This document shows positions 1-7,727 of a stretch of 64,000 nt of DNA, piece after piece (within the stretch, counting starts at the first letter, position 1; the number at the start of each line of letters is the position of its first letter). The position numbers and the translations under genes were made by a program. The DNA is from Bacteroidota bacterium. Its GTDB lineage: Bacteria > Bacteroidota > Bacteroidia > Chitinophagales > Chitinophagaceae. Location of the stretch: the NCBI GenBank assembly GCA_003175935.1, contig PSRI01000048.1, positions 1 through 64,000 on the forward strand. The letters run 5' to 3'. The notes beneath the pieces are model-generated. The model saw only the letters and a program-made list of their open reading frames with translations. It was not told the origin of the DNA and made no database searches.

Positions 1-5
1 AAAAA

Positions 6-40
6 TAGTCTTGGTACACAGTACTAAGTACTAAATACTA
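6..40 (+). repeat. heptamer (GTACTAA)n intergenic repeat, copy 1
   Basis: Units AGTCTTG, GTACACA, GTACTAA, GTACTAA and ATACTAA run head to tail with a strict 7 bp period. The array lies just before rpsN, inside what should be the spc ribosomal operon, so it would be transcribed between the upstream gene (rplE by usual synteny, outside the window) and rpsN. It is one of eight arrays in this window with the same start (GTCTnGG) and core (GTACTAA/GTACTAG). Confidence 0.7.
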
Positions 41-51
41 AAAAAAACATA

Positions 52-321
52 ATGGCAAAAGAATCGATTAAAGCCAGACAAAGAAAGAGAGAACGTTTAG
101 TGGCACAGTATGCTGAGAAGCGCGCTGCATTAAAAGCTGCAGGTGATTACAAAGCACTGGATGAATTGCCAAAGAATGCTTCTCCTGTAAGGTTGAAGAA
201 TCGTTGTCAGCTTAGTGGCCGTCCGAGAGGATATATACGCTACTTCGGAATTTCCAGGATTGCTTTCCGTGACATGGCACTCAACGGAAAAATTCCGGGT
301 GTGAAAAAAGCAAGCTGGTAA
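52..321 (+). CDS. rpsN: 30S ribosomal protein S14
   Basis: S14 binds the 3' major (head) domain of 16S rRNA and is needed for late 30S assembly. The 89-residue product has the typical basic N-terminus ([16 protein letters not shown]) and the diagnostic C-terminal block [18 protein letters not shown] followed by [11 protein letters not shown]. It lacks the two CxxC zinc knuckles of the short form, so it is the zinc-independent (C-) type at its usual length. It is the first complete gene of the spc operon segment and is followed 87 bp later by rpsH in the standard order. Identification is secure. Confidence 0.97.
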   Translation: MAKESIKARQRKRERLVAQYAEKRAALKAAGDYKALDELPKNASPVRLKNRCQLSGRPRGYIRYFGISRIAFRDMALNGKIPGVKKASW

Positions 322-408
322 AATGGATTCGGATCCAACTGAAATTAATTTTCATCGGATCGGATTTCAAGTAAGAATTATTTTAGTTAACTCATCAATA
401 GAGATAAA

Positions 409-807
409 ATGGTAACTGATCCTATCGCAGATTTTTTAACAAGAGTTCGTAATGCGCAATTGGCGGGTCATCGTATTGTAGAAATTCCGGCATCAAACCT
501 GAAGAAACGCATTACAGAAATCCTGTACGATCAGGGTTATATTTTGAAGTACAAGTTTGAGGAAGATAATAAACAGGGCGTGATTAAGATCGCTTTGAAA
601 TATGATCCTCAAACAAAACAACCTGCAATCAGGTCACTGGAGAGAATCAGCCGTCCGGGCTTGCGCCAGTATGCAAAGCCTGTCACTTTTAAAAGAGTGA
701 AAACAGGATTGGGTGTTGCAATACTCAGCACTTCAAAAGGTGTGATGACCGACAAGCAGGCGAAAGCTCAGAATGTGGGCGGTGAAGTATTGTGCTACGT
801 TTATTAA
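409..807 (+). CDS. rpsH: 30S ribosomal protein S8
   Basis: S8 binds the central domain of 16S rRNA; in enterobacteria it is also the translational repressor of the spc operon. The 132-residue product starts with the family signature MVTDPIADFLTRVRNAQ and ends GGEVLCYVY, the conserved C-terminal beta strand that contacts rRNA. Length is typical. It sits between rpsN and rplF as in most bacteria. Whether S8 autoregulation exists here cannot be judged: I did not find an obvious S8-binding mimic in the intergenic DNA. Confidence 0.97.
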   Translation: MVTDPIADFLTRVRNAQLAGHRIVEIPASNLKKRITEILYDQGYILKYKFEEDNKQGVIKIALKYDPQTKQPAIRSLERISRPGLRQYAKPVTFKRVKTGLGVAILSTSKGVMTDKQAKAQNVGGEVLCYVY

Positions 808-912
808 TAATTATTTGTGGGGCTCCGACAATTAAGCGCTCTATACGGCGCTGAACACAGAGCATCCATTTTGAAAGCATATAAGAATTACTCAAAAACT
901 AATTAATTAATT

Positions 913-1467
913 ATGTCTCGTATAGGTAAACAACCCGTGAAGATTCCTGCAGGAGTAACAGTTACTGTTGCAAACGACAACACTGTTATCGTTAAAGGAG
1001 CAAAGGGTGAATTGAAACAATCTGTAGATCGTGATATTACAGTTGAAGTGAAAGAAGGAGAAGTGATTTTCACAAGACCTACTGATCAGATTCGTCATCG
1101 TGCGTTGCATGGTTTATATCGTGCACTTACTGCCAGCATGGTAAAAGGTGTTACAGAAGGTTACAAGAAAAACCTTGAGTTGGTGGGTGTGGGTTTTAAA
1201 GCTTCAAACCAGGGAAATCTTCTGGATCTCTCTTTGGGATATTCTCACAATATCATTTTCGAAGTTCCAAAGGAAATTAAAGTTGTAACTGCACAGGAAA
1301 AAGGACAAAATCCTACAATCAGCCTGGAAGGAATCGACAAACAATTAATTGGCCAGGTTGCTGCAAAATTGCGCAGTCTTCGTAAACCAGAGCCTTACAA
1401 GGGTAAAGGTGTTAAATACTCTGGCGAGCAATTACGTCGTAAGGCAGGTAAGGCAGCAGGTAAATAA
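913..1467 (+). CDS. rplF: 50S ribosomal protein L6
   Basis: L6 lies near the factor-binding region of the large subunit next to the sarcin-ricin loop. The 184-residue protein has the two tandem alpha/beta repeats of the family. It starts MSRIGKQPVKIPAGVTV and carries the signature LRSLRKPEPYKGKGVKYSGE near the C-terminus, with a lysine-rich tail. Position between rpsH and rplR is canonical. The 105 bp gap upstream holds no other gene; translation probably starts at the ATG at 913 because the family begins MSRIG. Confidence 0.97.
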   Translation: MSRIGKQPVKIPAGVTVTVANDNTVIVKGAKGELKQSVDRDITVEVKEGEVIFTRPTDQIRHRALHGLYRALTASMVKGVTEGYKKNLELVGVGFKASNQGNLLDLSLGYSHNIIFEVPKEIKVVTAQEKGQNPTISLEGIDKQLIGQVAAKLRSLRKPEPYKGKGVKYSGEQLRRKAGKAAGK

Positions 1468-1551
1468 ATTTAATGCCGCGCATTGCGGCACAGAAATAGA
1501 AAATATAATTATCAATCTTTTAATCCGCATAAGCGGATGGAGGGTAACAAA

Positions 1552-1905
1552 ATGGACGCAAAAGTTATCAGAAGGCAAAAGATCAGATACGGAGTTCGTA
1601 AGAAAGTATCTGGTTCGCCAGCAACGCCAAGATTATCAGTATTCAGAAGTAATTCTGATATATATGTTCAATTGATTGATGATACCAGTGGCAAAACACT
1701 TGCTTCTGCATCTTCAAAAGACAAGGATATCAAAGCGCAGAAAGCAAAGAAAGTTGAAATCAGCTCGCTGGTAGGTAAGGCTATCGCACGCAAAGCTTCC
1801 GAACTCGGAATCAAGGCATGTGTGTTTGATCGTGGTGGGTACCTCTATCATGGCCGCGTTAAAGCAATTGCTGAAGGCGCCAGAGAAGGCGGATTGTCAT
1901 TCTAA
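1552..1905 (+). CDS. rplR: 50S ribosomal protein L18
   Basis: L18 binds 5S rRNA and helps form the central protuberance with L5 and L25. I place the start at the ATG at 1552 ([19 protein letters not shown]), giving 117 residues, the normal family size. The open frame extends upstream to 1483, but those residues ([12 protein letters not shown]...) have no counterpart in L18. A purine-rich GGAGGGTAA lies just before 1552, one of the few good ribosome-binding sites in the window. The C-terminal motif [23 protein letters not shown] is diagnostic (positions about 91-113). Confidence 0.95.
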   Translation: MDAKVIRRQKIRYGVRKKVSGSPATPRLSVFRSNSDIYVQLIDDTSGKTLASASSKDKDIKAQKAKKVEISSLVGKAIARKASELGIKACVFDRGGYLYHGRVKAIAEGAREGGLSF

Positions 1906-1950
1906 TTTTTCAATCGCTACTTACAATATTTACAAATAACAAATTGCATA

Positions 1951-2469
1951 ATGTCAAAAGTCAATTTCAACAAAGTAAAAGCCGGTGACCTGGAGCTGAA
2001 AGAAAAAGTTGTTGCCATTAATCGTGTTGTAAAAACAACCAAAGGTGGACGCGCATTCAGCTTCTCGGCTCTTGTGGTGGTGGGTAATGAAAATGGCGTG
2101 GTTGGACACGGATTGGGAAAAGCTAAAGAAGTTCAGGAAGCAATTACAAAAGGAATCGAAGACGCAAAAAAGAACCTGATTAAAGTTCCGGTTATGAAAG
2201 GAACTATTCCGCATGACCAGCTTGCGAAAGAAGGTGCCGCCAAAGTGTTGATTAAACCAGCTGCACACGGTACAGGTGTAATTGCAGGAGGAAGTATGCG
2301 TGCGGTTTTGGAAAGTGCAGGTGTTACCGACGTACTCGCTAAATCTTTAGGATCAGCAAATCCTCACAATGTGGTGAAAGCTACATTTAAGGCACTCGCT
2401 CTTTTGCGTGAACCAGTGAGCGTTGCCAAAGAAAGAAGCATTGGCCTGAAGAAAGTGTTCAACGGATAA
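1951..2469 (+). CDS. rpsE: 30S ribosomal protein S5
   Basis: S5 shapes the mRNA entry side of the 30S subunit and affects decoding accuracy. The 172-residue product has the N-terminal double-stranded RNA-binding-like domain ([20 protein letters not shown], then [20 protein letters not shown]) and the C-terminal domain with [14 protein letters not shown] and [13 protein letters not shown]. Length and order (after rplR, before rpmD) are standard. No oddities were seen in the drug-binding loop region. Confidence 0.97.
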   Translation: MSKVNFNKVKAGDLELKEKVVAINRVVKTTKGGRAFSFSALVVVGNENGVVGHGLGKAKEVQEAITKGIEDAKKNLIKVPVMKGTIPHDQLAKEGAAKVLIKPAAHGTGVIAGGSMRAVLESAGVTDVLAKSLGSANPHNVVKATFKALALLREPVSVAKERSIGLKKVFNG

Positions 2470-2527
2470 TACTACCAGGAAAACCTGAATCATATATTTA
2501 ATTAAAAAGACCCATAGGTTTTTTGTT

Positions 2528-2710
2528 ATGAAAAAGATTAAGATCACCCAGGTAAAAAGTGTAATAGACAGACCAGACCGTCAGAAAAAGACAATGTCTG
2601 CCCTGGGTCTGAATAAACTCCACTCAACTGTGGAGCTTGAAGCAACTCCCCAGGTTCTGGGTATGGTTCGTAAAGTGAGCCACCTGGTTTCAGTTGAGGA
2701 GTCGAAATAA
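2528..2710 (+). CDS. rpmD: 50S ribosomal protein L30
   Basis: Small large-subunit protein of the L30/L7e fold. The 60-residue product MKKIKITQVKSVIDR... with LGLNKLHSTVELEATPQV (residues about 26-43) fits the family signature and length. It lies between rpsE and rplO, its usual place. The 58 bp before it holds CCCATAGGTTTTTTG, AT-rich leader DNA without a clear ribosome-binding site. Confidence 0.95.
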   Translation: MKKIKITQVKSVIDRPDRQKKTMSALGLNKLHSTVELEATPQVLGMVRKVSHLVSVEESK

Positions 2711-2763
2711 TTATTTAATCATCAGGCGAGGGGAAAAAACCCCGTTGAGTAAAAATTACAAGA

Positions 2764-3213
2764 ATGAAATTGCATGAATTAAGACCCGCAAATGGCGCGA
2801 CACACAAAGCAAAGCGTCTGGGTCGTGGTGAAGCATCTGGTAAAGGTGGTACATCTACAAAAGGTAATAAAGGTGGACAGAGCCGCGCAGGTTATCAGCG
2901 CAAATTTGCCCATGAAGGTGGTCAGATGCCGATCCAAAGAAGATTGCCAAAGAGAGGATTCAAAAATCCACATAGAGTTGAATACGCCGTATTCAATCTC
3001 GGTCAGATTGCCCAGCTTTCTGAAAAATATGGCATCAGCGAAATCACTCCGGAAAATCTTTATGTAAACGGACTAGTGAAAAGAGACGAAAAAGTAAAGA
3101 TCCTTGCCAATGGCGAATTGAAAGGCAAGCTCAAATTCAGGGTAAATGCTGCAAGTGCCAAAGCCAAAACTGCTATTGAAGCAGCCGGAGGTTCCCTCGA
3201 AATTGTAAATTAA
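2764..3213 (+). CDS. rplO: 50S ribosomal protein L15
   Basis: L15 contacts many segments of 23S rRNA during late 50S assembly. The 149-residue protein starts MKLHELRPANGATHKAKRLG and has the long glycine/arginine-rich extended N-terminal arm (GRGEASGKGGTSTKGNKGGQ, about residues 20-39), followed by GGQMPIQRRLPKRGF and the globular C-terminal domain ending AIEAAGGSLEIVN. It is the last ribosomal protein before secY and is followed by a terminator-like hairpin. Confidence 0.97.
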   Translation: MKLHELRPANGATHKAKRLGRGEASGKGGTSTKGNKGGQSRAGYQRKFAHEGGQMPIQRRLPKRGFKNPHRVEYAVFNLGQIAQLSEKYGISEITPENLYVNGLVKRDEKVKILANGELKGKLKFRVNAASAKAKTAIEAAGGSLEIVN

Positions 3214-3231
3214 TTTTGCTTAACTTGCGTT

Positions 3232-3258
3232 GACGCACCTAAAAATGCGTCTTTTTTT
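3232..3258 (+). terminator. terminator/attenuator-like hairpin between rplO and secY
   Basis: GACGCA (3232-3237) pairs perfectly with TGCGTC (3246-3251) across an 8-base loop and is followed at once by seven T (3252-3258). The form is that of an intrinsic terminator, with a rather short 6 bp stem. It lies inside an operon, so it probably reduces rather than ends transcription into secY. Confidence 0.65.
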
Positions 3259-3289
3259 ATTGAGCGCTAATATTTAAACGCAACAATCC

Positions 3290-4627
3290 GTGAAGAAATT
3301 CATTCAGACACTGAAGAATATCTGGACTATCGAAGAGTTGAGGAGTAAGATCATTGTCACTTTATTGCTGATTTTGATTTATCGCTTTGGCTCATATATT
3401 GTTTTGCCCGGTATTGATCCTAACAAGCTAACCGATTTTTCTAAGAGAACCAGCCAGGGATTACTTGGACTGTTCGATACTTTTGCTGGTGGTGCATTTT
3501 CACATGCATCTATTTTCGCCCTCGGAATTATGCCCTATATCTCTGCTTCGATTTTCATGCAACTGATGACAATTCTTGTTCCTCAGTTTCAGAAAATTCA
3601 AAAAGAAGGTGACAGTGGAAGAAAGAAAATTAACCAGTGGACACGTTACCTCACTTGTGGTGTTACAGCGCTGCAGGCTGGAGCTTATGTTACCTATCTT
3701 CAGAATCAGAACAAAGAAGCACTCATTGAATCTTACCAATATTTCTGGATTTCTACCGTAGTGATCCTTACTGCAGGTACCCTGTTTGTAATGTGGCTTG
3801 GTGAAAAAATTCAGGACAAAGGTTTGGGAAATGGTACATCCATCATCATCATGGTGGGAATTCTTGCCAGGCTCCCAACAGCCTTCTTCCAGGAATTCGG
3901 TGCCAAGCAGGTTAGAGGCGGTGGAGGTTTATTAATATTCCTCATTGAACTTGCAATACTGATTGCAATTATCCTTGGTTTGATTATTCTTGTTCAGGGT
4001 GTTCGCAAGATTCCCGTGAACTATGCCAAGCAAATTGTAGGTAATCGCCAGTTTACAGGCGCGCGGCAGTTTTTACCACTTAAAGTTAATGCTGCGGGTG
4101 TGATGCCGATCATTTTTGCTCAGGCAATCATGTTCCTCCCAACTCTGTTTTCATTTACAAAATTTGAAACAGGTAAGGGTATTGCCAAAATATTTTCTGA
4201 CCATAGTAACTTCTGGTACATGGTGATTTATGCAGTGATGGTAATTGCATTTACATTCCTGTATACGGCTTTGATATTTAACCCGAAACAAATTTCCGAC
4301 AACCTCAAGCAAAGCAACGGATTTATTCCCGGTGTGAAACCTGGACAGCCTACTGCAGACTATATCGGTCAAATTATGGATCGCATTACTTTACCAGGCG
4401 CAATTTTTCTGGCTATTGTAGGTATCCTTCCCGGTATCGCTCAAAGATTAGGAGTTACTCCAGGATATTCAACTTTCTTCGGTGGAACTTCCCTGCTGAT
4501 TATGGTGGGCGTGATCCTGGATACATTGCAACAAATCGAAACTCATTTGCTCATGCGCCAATATGATGGACTCATGAAGAGTGGAAGGATCCAGGGCAGA
4601 CAAACTGCTTCACCCGTTTCTTATTAA
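3290..4627 (+). CDS. secY: preprotein translocase subunit SecY
   Basis: SecY forms the protein-conducting channel of the SecYEG translocon in the inner membrane. The 445-residue product has about ten hydrophobic segments, the plug/TM2 region (GLFDTFAGGAFSHASIFALG) and the TM5/cytoplasmic loop motif GNGTSIIIMVGILARLP. The C-terminal tail is RQYDGLMKSGRIQGR. The start is GTG at 3290 (GTGAAGAAATTC), giving the family N-terminus MKKFIQTLKNIW. The gene lies 31 bp downstream of a terminator-like hairpin and three bases before map, so it is clearly cotranscribed with map. Confidence 0.96.
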   Translation: MKKFIQTLKNIWTIEELRSKIIVTLLLILIYRFGSYIVLPGIDPNKLTDFSKRTSQGLLGLFDTFAGGAFSHASIFALGIMPYISASIFMQLMTILVPQFQKIQKEGDSGRKKINQWTRYLTCGVTALQAGAYVTYLQNQNKEALIESYQYFWISTVVILTAGTLFVMWLGEKIQDKGLGNGTSIIIMVGILARLPTAFFQEFGAKQVRGGGGLLIFLIELAILIAIILGLIILVQGVRKIPVNYAKQIVGNRQFTGARQFLPLKVNAAGVMPIIFAQAIMFLPTLFSFTKFETGKGIAKIFSDHSNFWYMVIYAVMVIAFTFLYTALIFNPKQISDNLKQSNGFIPGVKPGQPTADYIGQIMDRITLPGAIFLAIVGILPGIAQRLGVTPGYSTFFGGTSLLIMVGVILDTLQQIETHLLMRQYDGLMKSGRIQGRQTASPVSY

Positions 4628-4630
4628 ACA

Positions 4631-5437
4631 ATGATTCACTACAAGACGAAAGAAGAAATAGAGCTTATTCGTAAAAGTTGTTTATTAGTTAGTGCCACCT
4701 TATCCGAGGTGGCAAAATTTTTACGTCCGGGCGTTACTACTCTCCAGGTTGATTCCATGGCCGAACAATTTATAAGGGACCATGGTGCCTTACCCAATTT
4801 CAAGAACTACAAGGGTTATCCTTTTGCCTGCTGCATTTCTGTGAATGATGCAGTAGTACATGGTTTTCCTACCAACAATGAATTAAAGAATGGTGATATA
4901 GTTTCTGTGGATGTTGGAGCTTTTATGAACGGCTTTCATGGCGATAGCGCTTATACGTTTGCGATAGGAAGTATTTCAGAAGAAGTGAAAAAACTGCTTG
5001 GCGTTACCAAGGAATCCTTATACAAGGGCATTGAAAAAGCCGTTTCGGGTAACCGCGTCGGTGATATTTCATTCGCTGTTCAGGATTATACAGAGCGTAA
5101 GCATGGTTATGGAGTTGTGAGAGAACTTGTAGGGCATGGGCTCGGAAGGCATCTTCATGAGGATCCACAGATTCCCAATTACGGAAGAAGAGGATCGGGT
5201 CTTAAATTAAAAGAAGGCCTGGTGATTGCCATTGAACCTATGATTAATATGGGAACCAAAGATGTGTTTCATGATGAAGATGGCTGGACTATCAGAACGA
5301 GAGATGGCAAACCAGCGGCGCATTATGAGCATACCGTTTGTGTTCAGAAAGGGAATGCAGATATCCTTTCTTCCTTTGCAGATATAGAAAGGAATGAAAA
5401 GGCTAATGCTAACCTGGTATCAGATTATCATGCCTAA
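4631..5437 (+). CDS. map: type I methionine aminopeptidase
   Basis: Removes the initiator methionine from nascent proteins. The 268-residue sequence keeps all five metal ligands in the expected spacing: D94 and D105 (SVDVGAFMNGFHGD), H169 (ELVGHGLGRHLHE), E202 (IAIEPMIN) and E233 (HYEHTVCVQ), plus the substrate histidine H77 (AVVHGFPT). The start codon follows the secY stop by three bases, so the genes are translationally linked. In many Bacteroidota infA, rpmJ, rpsM, rpsK, rpsD, rpoA and rplQ follow; here they do not. The last ~25 residues are a short non-conserved extension. Confidence 0.96.
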   Translation: MIHYKTKEEIELIRKSCLLVSATLSEVAKFLRPGVTTLQVDSMAEQFIRDHGALPNFKNYKGYPFACCISVNDAVVHGFPTNNELKNGDIVSVDVGAFMNGFHGDSAYTFAIGSISEEVKKLLGVTKESLYKGIEKAVSGNRVGDISFAVQDYTERKHGYGVVRELVGHGLGRHLHEDPQIPNYGRRGSGLKLKEGLVIAIEPMINMGTKDVFHDEDGWTIRTRDGKPAAHYEHTVCVQKGNADILSSFADIERNEKANANLVSDYHA

Positions 5438-5575
5438 GACAGATGTTATTTTCCTATAGCTAGTATCGTTTCTTCACTTTTCACTTTCCGAATTTTCCCC
5501 TCTAATTACGAGAATTCTCACCTACGATTTATTTAGTCTCCGATCTAATTTCGTATTCGTCAAATCTTATAGAAT

Positions 5576-6439
5576 ATGGAAGATAATCTACGTCATCACT
5601 CCGATGCTAACCCCGAATCTGGAAGCCTTAAGGATGAAAACCTGTACCTGCAAATGAAAATGAAAGCCCAATTTGGAGGACAATATGAAAGCTTTGGTCG
5701 AATTCCTTCGATCATAGAAAATACATTTTTGAAAAATGTGATGGAATTCGAAACCCAGGTTAAGAATTCAAAAATGATCAGAATAGGAGATCTGCTAAAG
5801 CCACTTGAGTTCAAGCGAAGCGAAGAAATCTCCGATCAGGAAATGAAGTCAGAACTTGAAAGACTATTTTTTCAACTACGGGAAAAAGGTATGCTCGTTG
5901 AATTTGGAAGAGAGCGTGGTGATCGACAGAAATATGCATTTATTACGGAGGAATTGTTCGATCGCGAAATAAATGATGTGGCTATCAAAGGTATGTTCCG
6001 TTGTTTTGCCTATGAAGAGTTTCATCCTGATCCCAGGCTGGATTTGGAAGAAGGAACTGCTCAATTTTTCAAAAACTGGTTTGGAAGAAATACAAATCTT
6101 TATAGTTGGGAGATTGGAGATTATTTTTCTCTTCCAAGTGGGATTCAATATCCCAAAGCCATTGTCATCGAAAAATTTCAGGCACATTTTAAAGAATATA
6201 CGGAAATCAGCCAAGGGAAATATACAATAGATGGAGTTGAATTTGAATTTAAGGATGAAAATTTTGGTTTCGGTTTTGTAGAAGGATACGTCGACTATCA
6301 AATTGTAAATCCAAATGGCAATCGTGCGTTATTTGGCGGCCCGTATAAAATTTATTTTTCATTTGAATGTGGATGGTGGAGCATTTTCCATTTTCATCTT
6401 CCGGGATTTAGATGGGATATACGGACATATGCTGAATAG
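5576..6439 (+). CDS. conserved hypothetical protein, possible NTF2-like C-terminal domain
   Basis: Product of 287 residues that I do not recognise. There is no signal peptide or membrane segment, so it is probably cytoplasmic. The first ~150 residues are charged and helical (SDQEMKSELERLFFQLREKG). The last ~100 read like alternating beta strands rich in aromatics (FEFKDENFGFGFVEGYVDYQI, then FECGWWSIFHFHLPGF), which could be an NTF2/SnoaL-type fold (weak inference). It is monocistronic, 138 bp after map, with no clear promoter. Coding-like composition and a long uninterrupted frame with an ATG start support a real gene. Confidence 0.75.
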   Translation: MEDNLRHHSDANPESGSLKDENLYLQMKMKAQFGGQYESFGRIPSIIENTFLKNVMEFETQVKNSKMIRIGDLLKPLEFKRSEEISDQEMKSELERLFFQLREKGMLVEFGRERGDRQKYAFITEELFDREINDVAIKGMFRCFAYEEFHPDPRLDLEEGTAQFFKNWFGRNTNLYSWEIGDYFSLPSGIQYPKAIVIEKFQAHFKEYTEISQGKYTIDGVEFEFKDENFGFGFVEGYVDYQIVNPNGNRALFGGPYKIYFSFECGWWSIFHFHLPGFRWDIRTYAE

Positions 6440-6555
6440 GAATGCATGAGTTGAAGTTATTTCAGCATGATCATTTCAGAATTTTTAGGATTGGATTTGT
6501 GAATGAATTCAGACTATGGAGAAGAATGCTGAATCGGATTTGGCTATGTCGTTGA

Positions 6556-7229
6556 TTAATTTTTGAGAGAGGCAAATTTATAAAACTGGTAACGACATTC
6601 GAGCAATAACCATGCTGATAAAGGAATGGCAATTAGCCAGAATACGAAGTGAATGCCGAATAAATAATTAAAAAGTATGGACTCAAGAATGCTGAAAACC
6701 GGAAATAGGAAAGACATAATTCCAAAAGAAACAGAATCCAGGAAAATGGATCCTTCGGTAATTTTTTTGATCCAGGTGCGCAGTGGAAAATAAAAAATTC
6801 CATTAAGCAATATTCCAGCCAGTGCAAACGGAATTAATAAGATGAAAATGGTGAGGTTCTTCATACGTTGTGTTTTATTGTGCAGAGCTTCAAGAATTAT
6901 TTTTGAAGATTCATGTTGAACCGGATGATTATTGGGATTTATTCCGAATCCGGAGAGTAAGAAGCCAACTTTGTGTAAGCTATTTATATCGTTATTATGA
7001 TAGGTGATTAGTTTTTGCCAGGAAGAGATAATATTTAGGTCAGATGAGGTCATTTGAGGAATTAATGGTTTTAATTTCTAAAGTAAAAATTCATTAAATG
7101 ATTTTTGCCAAAAACCGCTTTGTAACTCATATCGAAAATTATGTATCGAAAAGGGATTGCCTGCATCCAATAGTACTATTTTGTAAAGAGAGTCGAAATT
7201 ATGGTAAGTGATTCCAAGAGGCACCACTT
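6556..7229 (-). pseudogene. 3' part of a broken lysophospholipid acyltransferase gene
   Basis: Continues the 7230-7694 fragment in another frame. Reading the minus strand from 7233, the frame gives KLKVVPLGITYHNFDSLY and on to FNEFLL, which fits the segment that normally follows the PlsC catalytic core. This frame meets a TAG at 7080-7078, then reopens in the same frame (KLKPLIPQMTSSDL...) down to 6556. The final ~165 residues (ATG at 7053) hold two to three hydrophobic helices (TIFILLIPFALAGILLNGIF; FGIHFVFWLIAIPLSAWLLL), like the membrane tail of long Bacteroidota acyltransferases. The tail alone has no catalytic motif, so I judge it non-functional. Confidence 0.7.
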
Positions 7230-7694
7230 TTAATTTTTGTTCCATTTAGGGTATTCCTTTGCGGCCCATATAATTTGGGCCAGCCCACTTTTGGGTAGTC
7301 TCAGCGTCCAATCGTGCATGGTGATCCCGTCGGGAAAAATGATGATGATGCCATTGGTTTTGAGTATATCGATGCAATGACGAATCACGTTAAAGTTTTC
7401 CCGGAGTTTATATTTTTCTTCTGCCTCGCGGAAAATTGGAAGACCGTTGAGAGCCAGAAGGAATTTCCGAAAAAGTGGGTGATTAAACATATCACTTCTC
7501 ACCATGAAGTGAACCGGCTCTTTGCATTCTGTTGCAATTAAAATGGCATCTACCATTGAATTGGGGTGATTGCTGGCGATAATTGCAGGCCCTTTCAGGT
7601 CTTTGAGATCGTATCCGCTAACAATTTTCCTTCTGAAAAAAAACAATTGACTGAATGCTGCGATTATTTTTACCAGGCGGTAGTACAAATGCAA
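7230..7694 (-). pseudogene. 5' part of a broken lysophospholipid acyltransferase (PlsC domain)
   Basis: Encodes 154 residues with the acyltransferase block I NHPNSMVD (N42-D49) and block III-like FPDGITMHDW (F120 on), so the catalytic half is intact. The frame ends at TAA 7232-7230 right after the A5 run in AACAAAAATTAAAAG. One extra A there would restore the reading into the downstream segment that continues the family pattern. With the TAG at 7080-7078, the ancestral gene carries two lesions over ~1.14 kb (about 380 codons). A second, intact acyltransferase at 16668 may cover the function. A sequencing error could explain the frameshift but not also the stop. Confidence 0.7.
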
Positions 7695-7727
7695 TTAGAT
7701 TTGAGGCCGGTAAATTAGACAAATTTC

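Noticed and set aside
1483-1551. Longer rplR starting at 1483
   Set aside because: No L18 has this extension and a good ribosome-binding site precedes the ATG at 1552.
5876-6301. 141-codon minus-strand frame inside the 5576-6439 gene
   Set aside because: The plus-strand frame is longer, has an ATG and a protein-like composition; the minus frame shows no domain or start signal.
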